From Pseudomonas kribbensis (GTDB lineage: Bacteria > Pseudomonadota > Gammaproteobacteria > Pseudomonadales > Pseudomonadaceae): DNA of 64,000 bases. Positions within the stretch are counted from its first letter, which is position 1. Each line of letters begins with the position of its first letter. The DNA lies in contig NZ_CP029608.1 of assembly GCF_003352185.1 (NCBI RefSeq), positions 496,001-560,000 on the forward strand, read 5' to 3'. Position numbers and translations under genes: made by a program. The notes under the pieces are model-generated. The model was not told where the DNA came from. It did not search any database and was given only the letters and a program-made list of their open reading frames with translations. Below are positions 1 to 16,202 of this stretch, piece after piece.

Positions 1-207
1 ACGATTTCCAATGCCTCCGGTTCCTTTGCGCTGCTGCGCGGGGCGGGCGGGGTGCATCGGCTGAAAGTCGGCGATTACCTGGGGCGCAACGACGGACGCA
101 TCGTCGCGATCAGCGCCTCCCAGGTCGATGTGGTCGAAATCGTTCCCGATGGCGAAGGCGCCTGGCTGGAGCGACCGCGCACCATTCCTTTGAAAGAGCA
201 CTCATAG
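1..207 (+). CDS. pilP: PilP, type IV pilus inner-membrane lipoprotein (3' end only)
   Basis: Only the C-terminal 68 residues are inside the window. The reading frame is open from base 1 and stops at TAG 205-207. The tail contains VGDYLGRNDGRIV and VEIVPDGEGAWLERP, typical of the beta-rich C-terminal domain of PilP. That domain links the PilM-PilN-PilO inner-membrane platform to the PilQ secretin in the periplasm. pilQ begins 13 bases downstream, as in the usual pilMNOPQ operon. The lipobox and N-terminus are off the window, so lipidation cannot be checked. Confidence 0.88.
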   Translation, partial: TISNASGSFALLRGAGGVHRLKVGDYLGRNDGRIVAISASQVDVVEIVPDGEGAWLERPRTIPLKEHS

Positions 208-220
208 TGGAAGTCGAACA

Positions 221-2299
221 ATGAACAGGATTTTCTCCACCCTCGGTTTTTCGCTATGGATAGCGCTGCTTTCACCGATGGTTCACGCGGCCAACCTGAA
301 GACGCTGGACGTTGCCGCGCTGCCGGGTGATCGCGTCGAGCTGAAGCTGTCGTTCGACGGCCCGCCGCCGCAGCCCAAGGGTTACACCACCGACTCGCCG
401 GCGCGGATCGCCCTCGACCTGCCGGGAGTGGCCAGCCAGCTCGCGACCAAGACCCGCGACCTCGGTAGCGGCAATGCGCGCTCTGCCACGGTGGTCGAGG
501 CCAATGACCGTACCCGGTTGATCATCAACCTGACGCAACTGGCGCCGTATGACGCCCGGGTCGAGGGCAACACGCTGTTCGTGGTGGTCGGGCAGGGCAC
601 CAAGGCCAGCGCACCGCGACCTGTCGCGAAGACAACGCGTGCCACGCCGGTGGCAGCGCCGGCGCGGACTTACGCCCCCGTCGCCAGGGCCATTCGTGGT
701 GTGGATTTCCAGCGCGGCACGGCGGGTGAGGGCAATGTGGTCATCGACCTGTCCGACCCGACCATCGCGCCGGACATTCAGGAGCACGACGGCAAGATCA
801 TCCTCAATTTCGCCCGCACCCAGTTGCCCGAGCCGTTGCGGGTGCGTCTCGACGTCAAGGATTTCGCCACCCCGGTGCAGTTCGTCAACGCCGGCGTGAG
901 CGGGGATCGGGCGACCATCACTGTAGAGCCCGGCGGCACGTTCGACTATTCCACCTACCAGACCGACAACAAGCTGACGGTGAGCATCCGTCCGCTGACC
1001 ATCGACGACCTGCAAAAGCGCAATGCCGACCGCAACAGCTACAGCGGTGAAAAGCTTTCGTTGAATTTCCAGGACATCGATGTGCGTTCGGTACTGCAAC
1101 TGATCGCGGACTTCACCAATCTCAATCTGGTGGCCAGCGATACGGTGCAGGGCGGGATCACCTTGCGCCTGCAAAACGTACCGTGGGATCAGGCGCTGGA
1201 TCTGGTGCTCAAGACCAAAGGCCTGGACAAACGCAAGGTCGGCAACGTGTTGCTGGTAGCACCGGCGGATGAAATCGCCGCCCGCGAACGGCAGGAACTG
1301 GAGTCGCAGAAGCAGATCGCCGAGCTGGCGCCGCTGCGCCGTGAACTGCTGCAAGTGAACTACGCCAAGGCTGCGGACATCGCCAAGCTGTTCCAGTCGG
1401 TCACCAGCGCCGAGGCGAAGGTCGATGAACGCGGCTCGATCACCGTCGATGAGCGCACCAACAACATCATTGCCTACCAGACCCAGGATCGCCTCGACGA
1501 ACTGCGGCGGATCGTGGCGCAGCTGGATATCCCGGTGCGTCAGGTGATGATCGAGGCGCGGATCGTCGAGGCCAACGTCGATTACGACAAGAGCCTGGGT
1601 GTGCGCTGGGGCGGGTCAATCCAGAACAAGGGCAACTGGAACACTTCCGGGGTCAGCAATGGCTCGTCGACCACCATCGGCACGCCGGGCAGCACCAGTA
1701 CCAACTCGCCGTTCGTCGACATGGGCACGGTCAACAACACATCCGGGATCGGCATTGCGTTCATCACCGACAACGTTCTGCTGGACCTTGAACTGACGGC
1801 GATGGAGAAGACCGGCAACGGCGAAATCGTCTCGCAACCCAAGGTGGTCACCTCCGACAAGGAGACCGCGAAAATCCTCAAGGGCACCGAGATTCCGTAT
1901 CAGGAAGCCAGTTCCAGCGGCGCTACGTCGGTGTCGTTCAAGGAGGCCTCGCTGTCGCTGGAGGTCACGCCGCAGATCACCCCGGACAATCGCATCATCA
2001 TGGAGGTGAAGGTCACCAAGGACGAACCGGACTACCTGAACAAGGTGCAGGATGTACCGCCGATCAAGAAAAACGAGGTCAACGCCAAGGTGCTGGTGAA
2101 CGACGGCGAGACCATCGTGATTGGTGGGGTTTTCTCAAATACTCAAAGCAAGGTCGTAGATAAGGTGCCATTTCTTGGCGATGTGCCGTATCTTGGCCGC
2201 CTTTTCCGGCGTGATGTGGTTTCGGAGAAAAAATCCGAGCTGTTGGTATTCCTCACTCCGCGTATCATGAATAACCAGGCGATTGCTGTGAGTCGTTGA
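221..2299 (+). CDS. pilQ: PilQ, type IV pilus outer-membrane secretin
   Basis: PilQ forms the gated outer-membrane pore through which type IV pili extend. The 692-residue protein starts with a signal peptide ending near VHA (residues 22-24). Two AMIN-type domains follow at about 25-120 and 160-260; these bind peptidoglycan. An STN/secretin N0 domain (about 285-350), an N1 domain (about 370-440) and the secretin beta-barrel domain (about 520-690) follow. The C-terminus has the secretin signature [16 protein letters not shown] followed by [12 protein letters not shown] Gly/Ser/Thr-rich stretch near 470-500 lies in the gate region. The ATG at 221 is chosen because it gives the signal peptide; an upstream GTG at 207 is out of frame. 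It is in an operon with pilP, and aroK follows after 4 bases. Confidence 0.95.
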   Translation: MNRIFSTLGFSLWIALLSPMVHAANLKTLDVAALPGDRVELKLSFDGPPPQPKGYTTDSPARIALDLPGVASQLATKTRDLGSGNARSATVVEANDRTRLIINLTQLAPYDARVEGNTLFVVVGQGTKASAPRPVAKTTRATPVAAPARTYAPVARAIRGVDFQRGTAGEGNVVIDLSDPTIAPDIQEHDGKIILNFARTQLPEPLRVRLDVKDFATPVQFVNAGVSGDRATITVEPGGTFDYSTYQTDNKLTVSIRPLTIDDLQKRNADRNSYSGEKLSLNFQDIDVRSVLQLIADFTNLNLVASDTVQGGITLRLQNVPWDQALDLVLKTKGLDKRKVGNVLLVAPADEIAARERQELESQKQIAELAPLRRELLQVNYAKAADIAKLFQSVTSAEAKVDERGSITVDERTNNIIAYQTQDRLDELRRIVAQLDIPVRQVMIEARIVEANVDYDKSLGVRWGGSIQNKGNWNTSGVSNGSSTTIGTPGSTSTNSPFVDMGTVNNTSGIGIAFITDNVLLDLELTAMEKTGNGEIVSQPKVVTSDKETAKILKGTEIPYQEASSSGATSVSFKEASLSLEVTPQITPDNRIIMEVKVTKDEPDYLNKVQDVPPIKKNEVNAKVLVNDGETIVIGGVFSNTQSKVVDKVPFLGDVPYLGRLFRRDVVSEKKSELLVFLTPRIMNNQAIAVSR

Positions 2300-2303
2300 T
2301 TCT

Positions 2304-2822
2304 GTGCGAAATTTGATTCTTGTAGGACCGATGGGCGCTGGAAAAAGCACCATCGGCCGATTACTGGCCAAAGAGCTGCGCCTGCCGTTCAAGGATTCCG
2401 ACAAGGAAATTGAACTGCGTACGGGCGCCAATATCCCGTGGATCTTCGACAAGGAAGGCGAGCCCGGTTTTCGTGATCGTGAGCAGGCGATGATCGCCGA
2501 GCTGTGCGCGTTCGACGGCGTAGTGCTGGCGACGGGCGGCGGCGCGGTGATGCGCGATGCCAACCGCAAGGCCCTGCACGAGGGCGGGCGGGTGGTGTAT
2601 CTGCACGCCTCTGTCGAACAGCAGGTCGGCCGCACCTCCCGCGACCGCAATCGCCCGCTGCTGCGCACGGCCAATCCCGAGAAAACCCTGCGCGACCTGC
2701 TGGCGATCCGCGATCCGCTTTATCGGGAAATCGCCGATCTGGTGGTGGAAACCGACGAGCGGCCGCCACGCATGGTGGTACTCGACATTCTTGACCGTCT
2801 GGCGCAACTTCCACCCCGTTAA
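2304..2822 (+). CDS. aroK: Shikimate kinase I
   Basis: Cytoplasmic kinase that phosphorylates the 3-hydroxyl of shikimate with ATP in the chorismate pathway. The 172-residue length is normal. The P-loop GPMGAGKST is at residues 8-16, the metal and substrate region DSDKEIE at about 32-38, the shikimate-binding FRDRE near 57-61, and the GGG loop ATGGGAV near 76-82. The lid region holds [10 protein letters not shown]. The start codon is GTG at 2304, four bases after the pilQ stop, giving the expected N-terminus [10 protein letters not shown]. pilQ-aroK-aroB order is classical in gammaproteobacteria. A 142-base gap with no gene follows before aroB. Confidence 0.95.
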   Translation: MRNLILVGPMGAGKSTIGRLLAKELRLPFKDSDKEIELRTGANIPWIFDKEGEPGFRDREQAMIAELCAFDGVVLATGGGAVMRDANRKALHEGGRVVYLHASVEQQVGRTSRDRNRPLLRTANPEKTLRDLLAIRDPLYREIADLVVETDERPPRMVVLDILDRLAQLPPR

Positions 2823-2964
2823 AGCGCCGCCCGAAATGCGCTATCCTCGGCGTCCTGTCGAGGGTTGTGGCGGATCGCACGCAAGCGGCGTCACACCTCT
2901 CAAGACCGGGGACATCCGATAATTCAAGGCAGGACGCCTGCTTCCATCTTCACTGTGGGGACAC

Positions 2965-4065
2965 ATGCAGACACTCAAGGTCGATCTAGGCGAGCGCAGC
3001 TACCCGATTCATATTGGCGAAGGACTGTTGGATCAGCCTGAATTGCTGGCTCCGCACATCCATGGGCGGCAAGTGGCAATCATCTCCAACGAGACCGTTG
3101 CGCCGCTCTATCTCGAGCGTCTGACCCGCAGCCTGTCGCAGTTCTCGGTGGTTTCCGTGGTGCTGCCGGACGGCGAAGCCTTCAAGAACTGGGAAACCTT
3201 GCAACTGATCTTCGACGGCCTGCTGACCGCCCGTCATGACCGTCGCACCACGGTGATCGCCCTCGGTGGCGGTGTGATCGGCGACATGGCCGGTTTTGCA
3301 GCCGCCTGCTACCAGCGCGGCGTCGATTTCATCCAGATTCCTACCACGCTGCTGTCCCAGGTCGATTCGTCGGTGGGCGGCAAGACCGGGATCAACCATC
3401 CGCTGGGCAAGAACATGGTCGGCGCCTTCTATCAGCCGAACGTGGTGCTGATCGATACGGCGTCCCTGAAAACCCTGCCAGCGCGAGAGCTGTCGGCAGG
3501 CCTGGCGGAAGTCATCAAGTACGGCCTGATCTGCGACGAGCCGTTCCTGACCTGGCTTGAAGACAACGTCGACGCCCTGCGTGCACTGGACCAGAAAGCC
3601 CTGACCTATGCCATCGAGCGTTCCTGCGCTGCCAAGGCGGCGGTGGTCGGCGCCGATGAGAAGGAAACCGGTGTACGCGCCACGCTCAACCTCGGCCACA
3701 CCTTCGGCCACGCCATCGAAACCCACATGGGCTATGGTGTCTGGTTGCACGGTGAAGCGGTCGCTGCTGGCACGGTAATGGCGATGGAGATGTCCGCGCG
3801 CCTCGGCTGGATCAGCGAGCAGGACCGCGATCGCGGCATTCGTCTGTTCCAGCGTGCCGGCCTGCCGGTGGTTCCGCCGGAAGAAATGACCGAAGCCGAT
3901 TTTCTCGAACACATGGCAATTGACAAAAAAGTGATCGACGGTCGTCTGCGCCTGGTGCTGCTGCGCCGGATGGGCGAAGCGGTAGTGACCGACGATTATC
4001 CGAAAGAGATTCTACAGGCCACGCTGGGAGCGGATTACCGCGCTCTGGCTCAGCTTAAAGGTTAA
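2965..4065 (+). CDS. aroB: 3-dehydroquinate synthase
   Basis: NAD- and metal-dependent cyclase that converts DAHP to 3-dehydroquinate, the second shikimate step. The 366-residue protein has the glycine-rich NAD site [11 protein letters not shown] near residues 95-105, the [11 protein letters not shown] substrate loop near 132-142, and the metal-ligand blocks [19 protein letters not shown] and HGEAVAAG. The ATG at 2965 follows GTGGGGACAC, a usable ribosome-binding site. The gene is followed after 10 bases by the DamX-like gene, so aroK-aroB-damX is probably one transcript, as in enterobacteria. Confidence 0.96.
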   Translation: MQTLKVDLGERSYPIHIGEGLLDQPELLAPHIHGRQVAIISNETVAPLYLERLTRSLSQFSVVSVVLPDGEAFKNWETLQLIFDGLLTARHDRRTTVIALGGGVIGDMAGFAAACYQRGVDFIQIPTTLLSQVDSSVGGKTGINHPLGKNMVGAFYQPNVVLIDTASLKTLPARELSAGLAEVIKYGLICDEPFLTWLEDNVDALRALDQKALTYAIERSCAAKAAVVGADEKETGVRATLNLGHTFGHAIETHMGYGVWLHGEAVAAGTVMAMEMSARLGWISEQDRDRGIRLFQRAGLPVVPPEEMTEADFLEHMAIDKKVIDGRLRLVLLRRMGEAVVTDDYPKEILQATLGADYRALAQLKG

Positions 4066-4075
4066 TAAGATTCCG

Positions 4076-5674
4076 ATGACTAGTTTGCATGCCGACGAGG
4101 CGTTCCTCGGCCATTTCCAGTTAAGTCATGACCCTTTCGCTCCACGGGTCCCGGGCTTCAAATTCTTCCCGGCCCAGCGCAAACCGGTGCTGGGTCAACT
4201 GCATCACCTGGCGCGTTACAGCCAGTTGCTGCTGGTGGTCACCGGCCCTCAGGGCAGCGGCAAGACGTTGCTGCGCCAGGCGCTGGTGGCCAGCACCAAC
4301 AAGCAGTCGGTTCAGAGTGTTGTCGTCTCGGCCCGTGGCGCCGGCGATGCAGCCGGTGTGCTGCGTCAGGTCGCTCAGGCGCTGAATGTGGCCCAGGCCG
4401 AAGTCGGGGCGATCCTCGATCAGGTCGTACAGCTCGCGCTGACTGGTCAGGAGGTCTACCTGCTGGTGGATGATGCCGAGCAGCTTGACGAATCTGCCCT
4501 CGAAGCCCTGATGGCTTTGGGTGCCGGCGCGCCGGAAGGACGTCCGCATGTGTTCCTGTTCGGTGAGTCGTCGCTGATCGCCCAGCTCGAGGCCCTGCAC
4601 CTCGAGGAAGAGCGCTTCCACGTCATCGAATTGCAGCCGTACACCGAAGAAGAAACTCGCGAGTATCTCGACCAGCGGCTCGAAGGTGCAGGCCGCGGTG
4701 TCGAACTTTTCACCGCGGATCAGATCTCTGATATTCACGAAAGCTCCGAGGGTTGGCCCGGCAACATCAACCAGGTCGCTCGCGATGCACTGATCGAAGT
4801 CATGATTGCCAGCCGCTCTGCGGTGAAGCGTCCAAGTATGGGGTTCAACATGCCGAAGAAACACGTATTGGCGATTTCCGCCGTCGTCGTGGTGGCGGTC
4901 GCTGCCGCCTGGCTGATGCCCGGTCGCAACAAGGCGCCGACCACCGGCGCGCCGGCCAATGAACAGGCTCAACTGCCATTGGGCCAGGGTGGTGCGCCGA
5001 ACGTGGAGTTCGCCGGTAACACCCAGCCGATGCCGTTGCCGCTGGTCGGCAATTCGCAACCGGTCATGCGCAAGCCATTGGCCGAAGCGGCCGGCGGGAT
5101 CACCGAAGGTGACGACGGCGTACCGCTGGAAGGCTCGAGCAATACACCGCCGACCGTGACCACCACCGCGCCACCGGCGGGCGTGCCTGCCGGTCCTGCA
5201 CCAACGCCGGTTCCGGTCCCTGCGGCCAAACCGACACCGGCACCGACCCAGGTTGCCACGGCCAAGCCAGCGCCTGCTCCGGCTGCGCCAGTTGCGAAGC
5301 CAGCCCCCGCACCTGCCAAGCCTGTCGCTGCGGCCAAACCGGCCGAGAAAGCCGCCGAGAAGCCGGTCACCGTCGCCAAGGCCGCCGGTGGCAGTTGGTA
5401 CGCCGGCCAGGCCCCGGGCAACTACGTGGTGCAGATCCTCGGCACCAGCTCCGAAGCGGCTGCGCAAAGCTTCGTCAAGGAGCAGGGCGGCGAGTACCGT
5501 TATTTCAAGAAAGTCCTCAACGGCAAGCCGCTCTACGTGATCACCTATGGCAGCTTTGCCAATCGTGATGCGGCCGTTTCTGCCATCAAGGCCTTGCCAG
5601 CGAAGGTTCAGGCTGGTAAACCTTGGCCTCGCACTGTCGCCAGCGTCCAACAGGAACTGGCAACAACTCGCTGA
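4076..5674 (+). CDS. damX: DamX-like protein: AAA ATPase domain, one membrane segment, SPOR domain
   Basis: The 532-residue protein has three parts. The N-terminal half is an AAA-type ATPase of the ExeA/DamX type with Walker A GPQGSGKT at residues 57-64 and Walker B-like VYLLVDDAEQL near 127-137. A single hydrophobic segment follows at about 262-280. The outer part has a low-complexity Ala/Pro/Lys linker (about 350-440) and a SPOR domain (about 450-525, NYVVQILGTSS) that binds denuded septal peptidoglycan. By family the protein acts at the division septum. Its place directly after aroB matches damX of E. coli, but E. coli DamX lacks an obvious ATPase half, so the two may not be fully equivalent. 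No dam methylase gene follows. Confidence 0.8.
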   Translation: MTSLHADEAFLGHFQLSHDPFAPRVPGFKFFPAQRKPVLGQLHHLARYSQLLLVVTGPQGSGKTLLRQALVASTNKQSVQSVVVSARGAGDAAGVLRQVAQALNVAQAEVGAILDQVVQLALTGQEVYLLVDDAEQLDESALEALMALGAGAPEGRPHVFLFGESSLIAQLEALHLEEERFHVIELQPYTEEETREYLDQRLEGAGRGVELFTADQISDIHESSEGWPGNINQVARDALIEVMIASRSAVKRPSMGFNMPKKHVLAISAVVVVAVAAAWLMPGRNKAPTTGAPANEQAQLPLGQGGAPNVEFAGNTQPMPLPLVGNSQPVMRKPLAEAAGGITEGDDGVPLEGSSNTPPTVTTTAPPAGVPAGPAPTPVPVPAAKPTPAPTQVATAKPAPAPAAPVAKPAPAPAKPVAAAKPAEKAAEKPVTVAKAAGGSWYAGQAPGNYVVQILGTSSEAAAQSFVKEQGGEYRYFKKVLNGKPLYVITYGSFANRDAAVSAIKALPAKVQAGKPWPRTVASVQQELATTR

Positions 5675-5886
5675 AGATTCGGCGGCCTTACCCAGGCCGC
5701 CTCTCCAAGCACCTCAAAATCTCTACAAGTGCGCGCCGTCTCTACAGACCGCGTGCCTTGTGGTGTCTGCGTCACAGTAGTCTTTGAGTCGTTGCGGTCA
5801 GAATTAAAAAAGTTTTGACTAGCACAGCATATCGCTTTAAACCTTTCACAAATGCGACATGGATTTGCGACATTTCGTCGTCAAAT

Positions 5887-5915
5887 TTGTGAGCGTCTGT
5901 GTCGCTGTGTACAAT
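5887..5915 (+). promoter_or_regulatory. Sigma70-like promoter for gltBD
   Basis: TTGTGA at 5887-5892 and TACAAT at 5910-5915 are separated by exactly 17 bases, giving a predicted start about 7 bases downstream and a leader of roughly 100 bases before gltB. The whole gene-free stretch 5675-6024 is AT-richer than its surroundings and holds no ORF of note. Its first part (to about 5780) is the region after damX and shows no clear terminator. A ribosome-binding site GGTGAGA sits at about 6010-6016. The motif match is read by eye and not tested. Confidence 0.55.
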
Positions 5916-6024
5916 GACCACCCTTTTGCCCCCGCAAAGCCGGCGTACGTTCGGCGCGAGATGCAAGTGGTTGAATTGAAAAGAAATTTGCCTCGAAAAG
6001 AGGCAGCCTGGTGAGAAAGTGTCT

Positions 6025-11922
<5,898 letters not shown>

Positions 11923-11951
11923 ACCCGAATACTGAACCAAACGCTGTAACC

Positions 11952-12043
11952 CTGTGGGAGCGAGCCTGCTCGCGATAGCGGTGAATCAGTCACCAGATGT
12001 ATTGGCTGACAATCCGCTATCGCGAGCAGGCTCGCTCCCACAG
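11952..12043. repeat. REP doublet (REPIN)
   Basis: Two inverted copies of a REP element, CTGTGGGAGCGAGCCTGCTC and its complement, each extended by GCGATAGCGG, are separated by a short AT-richer spacer. It lies between gltD and hemE, both on the plus strand. The arms would form a long hairpin in RNA, which could end or stabilise gltBD transcripts. Such doublets are non-autonomous elements moved by a RAYT transposase elsewhere in Pseudomonas genomes; no RAYT gene is in this window. Confidence 0.92.
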
Positions 12044-12175
12044 TTGTTTCTCGCTGTTGCTGATGCCCCGTATTTATTGCGACAAATTGACCCGATAGAC
12101 AAAAGGCTGACCTGCATCCGTGCCTTTTGCGTCGCGCTCTGAGAAAATGCCCGCACTTTTTTTCCGGATGCCGAC

Positions 12176-13243
12176 ATGACTGCCCTGAAGAACGACCGTT
12201 TCCTCCGCGCCCTGCTCAAGCAACCCGTAGACGTCACCCCAGTGTGGATGATGCGCCAGGCCGGCCGCTACCTGCCGGAATACCGCGCCAGCCGCGCCCA
12301 GGCCGGTGATTTCATGAGCCTGTGCATGAATCCGGAATTCGCCTGCGAAGTCACGCTGCAACCCCTTGACCGCTATCCGCAACTTGATGCGGCGATCCTG
12401 TTCTCCGACATCCTCACCATTCCCGATGCCATGGGCCAGGGCCTGTACTTCGAGACCGGTGAAGGTCCGCGCTTCAAGAAAGTCGTCAGCACCCTGGCCG
12501 ACATCGAAGCCCTGCCGATCCCGGATCCGCACAAAGACCTCGGCTACGTGATGGACGCGGTCAGCACCATCCGCCGCGAACTGAACGGCCGTGTGCCGCT
12601 GATCGGTTTCTCCGGCAGCCCGTGGACCCTCGCCACCTACATGGTCGAAGGCGGCTCGTCGAAAGACTTCCGCAAGACCAAGGCGATGCTCTACGACAAC
12701 CCGCAAGCCATGCACCTGCTGCTGGACAAGCTGGCGCAGTCGGTGACCTCGTACCTGAACGGCCAGATCCAGGCCGGCGCGCAAGCGGTGCAGATCTTCG
12801 ATACCTGGGGCGGCAACCTGTCGGCGGCGGCGTATCAGGAATTCTCGCTGGCCTACATGAAGAAAATCGTCAGCGGCCTGATCCGCGAGCACGACGGTCG
12901 CAAGGTGCCGGTGATCCTGTTCACCAAGAACGGCGGCCTGTGGCTGGAAAGCATCGCCGACGCTGGCGCCGACGCACTGGGCCTGGACTGGACCTGCGAC
13001 ATCGGCAATGCCCGTGCCCGCGTCGGTGACAAGGTTGCGCTGCAAGGCAACATGGACCCGACGGTGCTCTACGCCAAGCCGGAAGCGATCCGCACCGAAG
13101 TCGGGCGCATCCTCGCCAGCTACGGCAAAGGCAGCGGCCACGTGTTCAACCTCGGCCACGGCATCACGCCGGAAGTCGATCCGGAACACGCAGGTGCGTT
13201 CCTGCGTGCGGTACACGAGCTGTCGGCGCAGTATCATGAGTGA
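12176..13243 (+). CDS. hemE: Uroporphyrinogen decarboxylase
   Basis: Cytoplasmic enzyme that removes four carboxyl groups from uroporphyrinogen III to give coproporphyrinogen III in heme synthesis. The 355-residue protein has the family signature [16 protein letters not shown] at about 22-37, the second signature [16 protein letters not shown] near 144-159, and the C-terminal [15 protein letters not shown]. The catalytic Asp lies in AILFSDIL. The ATG at 12176 gives the expected length. The gene is monocistronic and followed by a strong terminator. Confidence 0.97.
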   Translation: MTALKNDRFLRALLKQPVDVTPVWMMRQAGRYLPEYRASRAQAGDFMSLCMNPEFACEVTLQPLDRYPQLDAAILFSDILTIPDAMGQGLYFETGEGPRFKKVVSTLADIEALPIPDPHKDLGYVMDAVSTIRRELNGRVPLIGFSGSPWTLATYMVEGGSSKDFRKTKAMLYDNPQAMHLLLDKLAQSVTSYLNGQIQAGAQAVQIFDTWGGNLSAAAYQEFSLAYMKKIVSGLIREHDGRKVPVILFTKNGGLWLESIADAGADALGLDWTCDIGNARARVGDKVALQGNMDPTVLYAKPEAIRTEVGRILASYGKGSGHVFNLGHGITPEVDPEHAGAFLRAVHELSAQYHE

Positions 13244-13256
13244 TCATGTTTCAATA

Positions 13257-13288
13257 AAAAACGCCCGGCTTATGCCGGGCGTTTTTTT
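13257..13288. terminator. Bidirectional intrinsic terminator between hemE and the MFS gene
   Basis: A perfect 9-bp stem ACGCCCGGC/GCCGGGCGT with a TTAT loop (13261-13282) has an A-run before it and a T-run after it. It can therefore end both hemE on the plus strand and the convergent MFS gene on the minus strand. Confidence 0.92.
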
Positions 13289-13299
13289 GTGGGCGGGAA

Positions 13300-14574
13300 T
13301 CAGGCTTTGACGCCACCCAGCGGCGGCAACTTCGCCAGCTTCAACGCCACCAACAGCGCCACCAGCAGCAACGCGCCAATGAACAGACCAATCCCGTTCC
13401 ATCCGGCCATGTGCCAGAACACCCCGCCCGCCGTCCCGGCAATACTCGAACCGGCGTAATAGCTGAACAGGTACAGCGACGAGGCCTGGCCCTTGGCCTT
13501 GAGCGCCCGGCGGCCGATCCAGCTGCTGGCCACCGAGTGTGCGCCGAAGAAGCCGAAGGTGAAGATCAGCATGCCGATGATCACCAGCGGCAGCGGTGTG
13601 AACATCGTCAGGGCGAGGCCGGCGAACATCAGGGCGATGGTGGCCCACAACACCTTGCGGCGGCCCAGTTTGTCGGCCAGTGAACCGATTTTCGCCGAGC
13701 TGTAAATGCCCGACAGATACACCACCGAAAGCAGCCCCACAAACACCTGATCCAGGTGATACGGCTCGGCCAGCAGGCGGTAACCGATGTAGTTGAACAG
13801 CGTGACGAACGCGCCCATCAGCACGAACGCCTCAAGGAACAGCAGCGGCAGGCCGGCGTCGCGAAAGTGCATGGTGAAGCCGTCGAGCAGGCTGCGCGGA
13901 TGCAGCGAACGGGAGCGAAAGTTGCGTGACTCCGGCAGGATCTTCCAGAACACCGCCGCCGCAATCAGCGCCAGGCCACCAATCACCATCATCGCCGTGT
14001 GCCAGCTGACGAAGTCGATCAATACGCCAGTGATCAGACGCCCGCTCATCCCGCCAATCGCGTTGCCGCCGATGTACAGGCCCATCGCCAGACCGATGTG
14101 CTGCGGATGGATTTCCTCGCTCAGGTACGTCATCGCGACCGCCGCCAGGCCGCTCAACGACAGCCCGATCAGCGCCCGCATGATCAGCACGCCGTGCCAG
14201 CTCGGCATCATCGAACTGGCGATGGTGCACAGGGCCGCAGCAAACAGTGCGGCGACCATCACCGGCTTACGCCCGACCCGATCGGAAATCGGGCCGGTGA
14301 TCAGCAGACCGAAGGCCAGCATGCCGGTGGCCACAGACAGGATCAGGCTGCTCTGCGCCGCGTTGATCGAATATTCGTGGGACAGCAGCGGCATCATCGG
14401 CTGCACGCAGTACAGCAGGGCGAAGGTCGCGAAGCCGCCGCTGAACAGCGCGAGCACCGTGCGCATGAACGCGGGCGTGCCTTTCTCGATGTAGATCTCT
14501 TGCAGTTCGGTCAGTACATCGTCCGCCGCAGCGGGCGGGACTTCATGGGCCAGTGGAGCGACGGCGGTTTTCAC
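13300..14574 (-). CDS. MFS transporter (YnfM/AraJ-type drug or sugar efflux family)
   Basis: A 424-residue major facilitator with about 12 hydrophobic segments beginning near residue 40 (LALFSGGFATFALLYCVQ). The loop 2-3 motif is GPISDRVGRKPVM, with a second copy-like GSLADKLGRRKVL in the C-terminal half. The substrate cannot be told from sequence. The frame is open further upstream, but the start is placed at a GTG (14574) because GAGG lies 6 bases before it. It is divergent from an adjacent LysR gene over 118 bases, the usual layout for a regulator controlling a transporter. Confidence 0.85.
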   Translation of the reverse strand: MKTAVAPLAHEVPPAAADDVLTELQEIYIEKGTPAFMRTVLALFSGGFATFALLYCVQPMMPLLSHEYSINAAQSSLILSVATGMLAFGLLITGPISDRVGRKPVMVAALFAAALCTIASSMMPSWHGVLIMRALIGLSLSGLAAVAMTYLSEEIHPQHIGLAMGLYIGGNAIGGMSGRLITGVLIDFVSWHTAMMVIGGLALIAAAVFWKILPESRNFRSRSLHPRSLLDGFTMHFRDAGLPLLFLEAFVLMGAFVTLFNYIGYRLLAEPYHLDQVFVGLLSVVYLSGIYSSAKIGSLADKLGRRKVLWATIALMFAGLALTMFTPLPLVIIGMLIFTFGFFGAHSVASSWIGRRALKAKGQASSLYLFSYYAGSSIAGTAGGVFWHMAGWNGIGLFIGALLLVALLVALKLAKLPPLGGVKA

Positions 14575-14692
14575 ATCAGACCTCGGAGGGCGCGGACAAG
14601 CAGGCAATGAAAAAATCATATAGCTGGCTAATGTTTCTATCCAATATATTGTTCGACCTGTTTGATAGCTTTCACGACCTAATGGGGTGCCC

Positions 14693-15589
14693 ATGGAATT
14701 GCGTCACTTGCGTTACTTCATCGCCGTCGCCGAAGAACTGCATTTTGGCCGCGCCGCACAGGTGCTGGGCATCTCCCAGCCACCGCTGAGCCAGCAGATT
14801 CAGGCGCTGGAACAGGAGGTCGGCGCACGGCTGTTCGAGCGTACCAATCGTCGGGTCGAGCTAAGTGAAGCCGGGCGATTGTTTTTGGAAGAGGCGCGGC
14901 TGGTGCTGGCTCAGGTCGACAAAGCGGCGGACGTTGCCCGGCGCGCGCAGCTTGGAGAACTGGGGGAGCTGAAGATCGGCTTCACCTCCTCGGCGCCGTT
15001 CAACTCGACCATTCCTCAGGCGATATTCTCCTTCCGCCAGCGCTTCCCGGCCGTGCATCTGAATCTGCGGGAGATGAGCAGCACCATGGTGGCTGACGCA
15101 TTGGTGGACGAATCGATCGAGGTCGGCATCATGCGCCCGCTGGGCCTGCCGGATTCGCTGAGCGTGGTCGAATTGATGCGAGAGCCCTTGGTGGCGGTGC
15201 TCAGCTCCAAGCATCCGCTGGCCCAAGGCAGCGAGGAAGGCCTGTTTCTTTCGGCGCTGGCCCTCGAGCCGTTCGTGTTCTTCCCCCGCAGCTACGGCAG
15301 TGGTCTGTATTCGCAACTGATCAGCCTGGCCCGAGACGCGGGTTTCAGCCCGCACTTCGCTCAGGAGGCGGGGGAAGCCATGACCATCATCGGCCTTGTG
15401 GCGGCAGGCCTGGGCGTGTCGGTGATGCCGGCCTCGTATCAACGGATGCGCATCGACGGCGTGGTCTATCGGCCGCTGCTGGATCCCGAAGCTGTAACGG
15501 CGGTATGGCTGGTGCAGCGCAAGGATCAGAAATCGCCGATGGCCAAGGCGTTCGTCGAGTTGCTTACACGCAAGGTCGAAGCCGGCTGA
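14693..15589 (+). CDS. LysR-family transcriptional regulator
   Basis: The 298-residue protein has an N-terminal winged helix-turn-helix (residues 1-60, MELRHLRYFIAVAEELHFGR and ISQPPLSQQIQALE) and a periplasmic-binding-protein-like effector domain (about 90-295). The ATG at 14693 is preferred over the in-frame GTG at 14687 because family members start MELRHLRYF. It probably regulates the divergent MFS gene, with operators in the shared AT-rich 118-base region. The stop codon abuts the stop of the convergent small gene with no spacer. Confidence 0.92.
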   Translation: MELRHLRYFIAVAEELHFGRAAQVLGISQPPLSQQIQALEQEVGARLFERTNRRVELSEAGRLFLEEARLVLAQVDKAADVARRAQLGELGELKIGFTSSAPFNSTIPQAIFSFRQRFPAVHLNLREMSSTMVADALVDESIEVGIMRPLGLPDSLSVVELMREPLVAVLSSKHPLAQGSEEGLFLSALALEPFVFFPRSYGSGLYSQLISLARDAGFSPHFAQEAGEAMTIIGLVAAGLGVSVMPASYQRMRIDGVVYRPLLDPEAVTAVWLVQRKDQKSPMAKAFVELLTRKVEAG

Positions 15590-16027
15590 TCAAGGCAGCC
15601 GCACCAGATCTCCCTTCAACGCCACCCGCGTCACAAACACCCCGGCCCGGCACTCGTACGTGTTCAGATCCTTGCGCACATGCTGGTCGTAGTAGCTGAC
15701 GATATTGGTCACCGCGTTGGCCCCGACGCGCTTGGCCTGGGCCTGCAGCGCAATCAGATTCGACTGCAACACCCACTCGCAGGAATCGTGATCGCTCTTG
15801 TTGAAGCCGTTGGTCTTCAGATCGCTGACGACCCCGCGCTGCAACATCCGCTGAGTCCCCAGTGGTCCATTGCCGATCAGGTAAAACTTCACACTGCCAT
15901 CCAGCCGGCCGGCACGAATCGCATCCGACAGTACGGTTTCGAACGGCATGTACATCAGGTTGGTGGCGTGGCTGGCGCTGGGGAGCAGGCTGAAAAGGGC
16001 GGCGGCGATCAGGGCTTTCGCTTGCAT
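15590..16027 (-). CDS. Small secreted protein, paralogue of the gene at 16535-16975
   Basis: The 145-residue protein has a signal peptide ending near SHA (residues 18-20). The mature part carries LDGSVKFYLIGN, SCEWVLQSNLIALQ, VGANAVTNIVSYY and YECRAG, with two conserved Cys. Homologues in Pseudomonas are sometimes labelled excinuclease ATPase subunit, but there is no Walker motif and that label looks wrong. The function is unknown; the location is predicted to be periplasmic. The second of two possible ATGs is chosen because AAGGAG lies 6 bases before it. About half of the mature residues match the product at 16535-16975. Confidence 0.8.
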   Translation of the reverse strand: MQAKALIAAALFSLLPSASHATNLMYMPFETVLSDAIRAGRLDGSVKFYLIGNGPLGTQRMLQRGVVSDLKTNGFNKSDHDSCEWVLQSNLIALQAQAKRVGANAVTNIVSYYDQHVRKDLNTYECRAGVFVTRVALKGDLVRLP

Positions 16028-16142
16028 GGTCATCTCCTTGACGTAATGCGCAGCAAATTACGGGTATGACGAGTGTAGACGCCGTATATCGGACAGAGAG
16101 AAGTCCATGTAGAGTGCGTGTAGCTCAACGGCTACGGCTGAC

Positions 16143-16202
16143 TCTCGAGACATCAAGCAAGCCAGGCTCATAGCGGAATCCTGGCAGGAGCAAAACCCAT
16201 GA
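16143..16202 (+). pseudogene. C-terminal remnant of a HigB/RelE-like toxin gene
   Basis: The frame reads SRDIKQARLIAESWQEQNP and stops at TGA 16200-16202, overlapping the antitoxin ATG as ATGA. This is the usual tail and coupling of small RelE/HigB (Gp49-like) toxins placed upstream of their antitoxin. The frame is open only back to 16113, has no start codon, and the upstream codons do not look like a toxin. About 70-80 residues of toxin are missing. Confidence 0.5.

Noticed and set aside
14575..14692. A specific LysR operator (T-N11-A) in the MFS/LysR gap
   Set aside because: The region is AT-rich and several weak matches exist, but none stands out enough to annotate.
15590..16027. Excinuclease ATPase subunit as product name
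   Set aside because: The protein is 145 residues with a signal peptide and no Walker motif, so it cannot be a UvrA-type ATPase.
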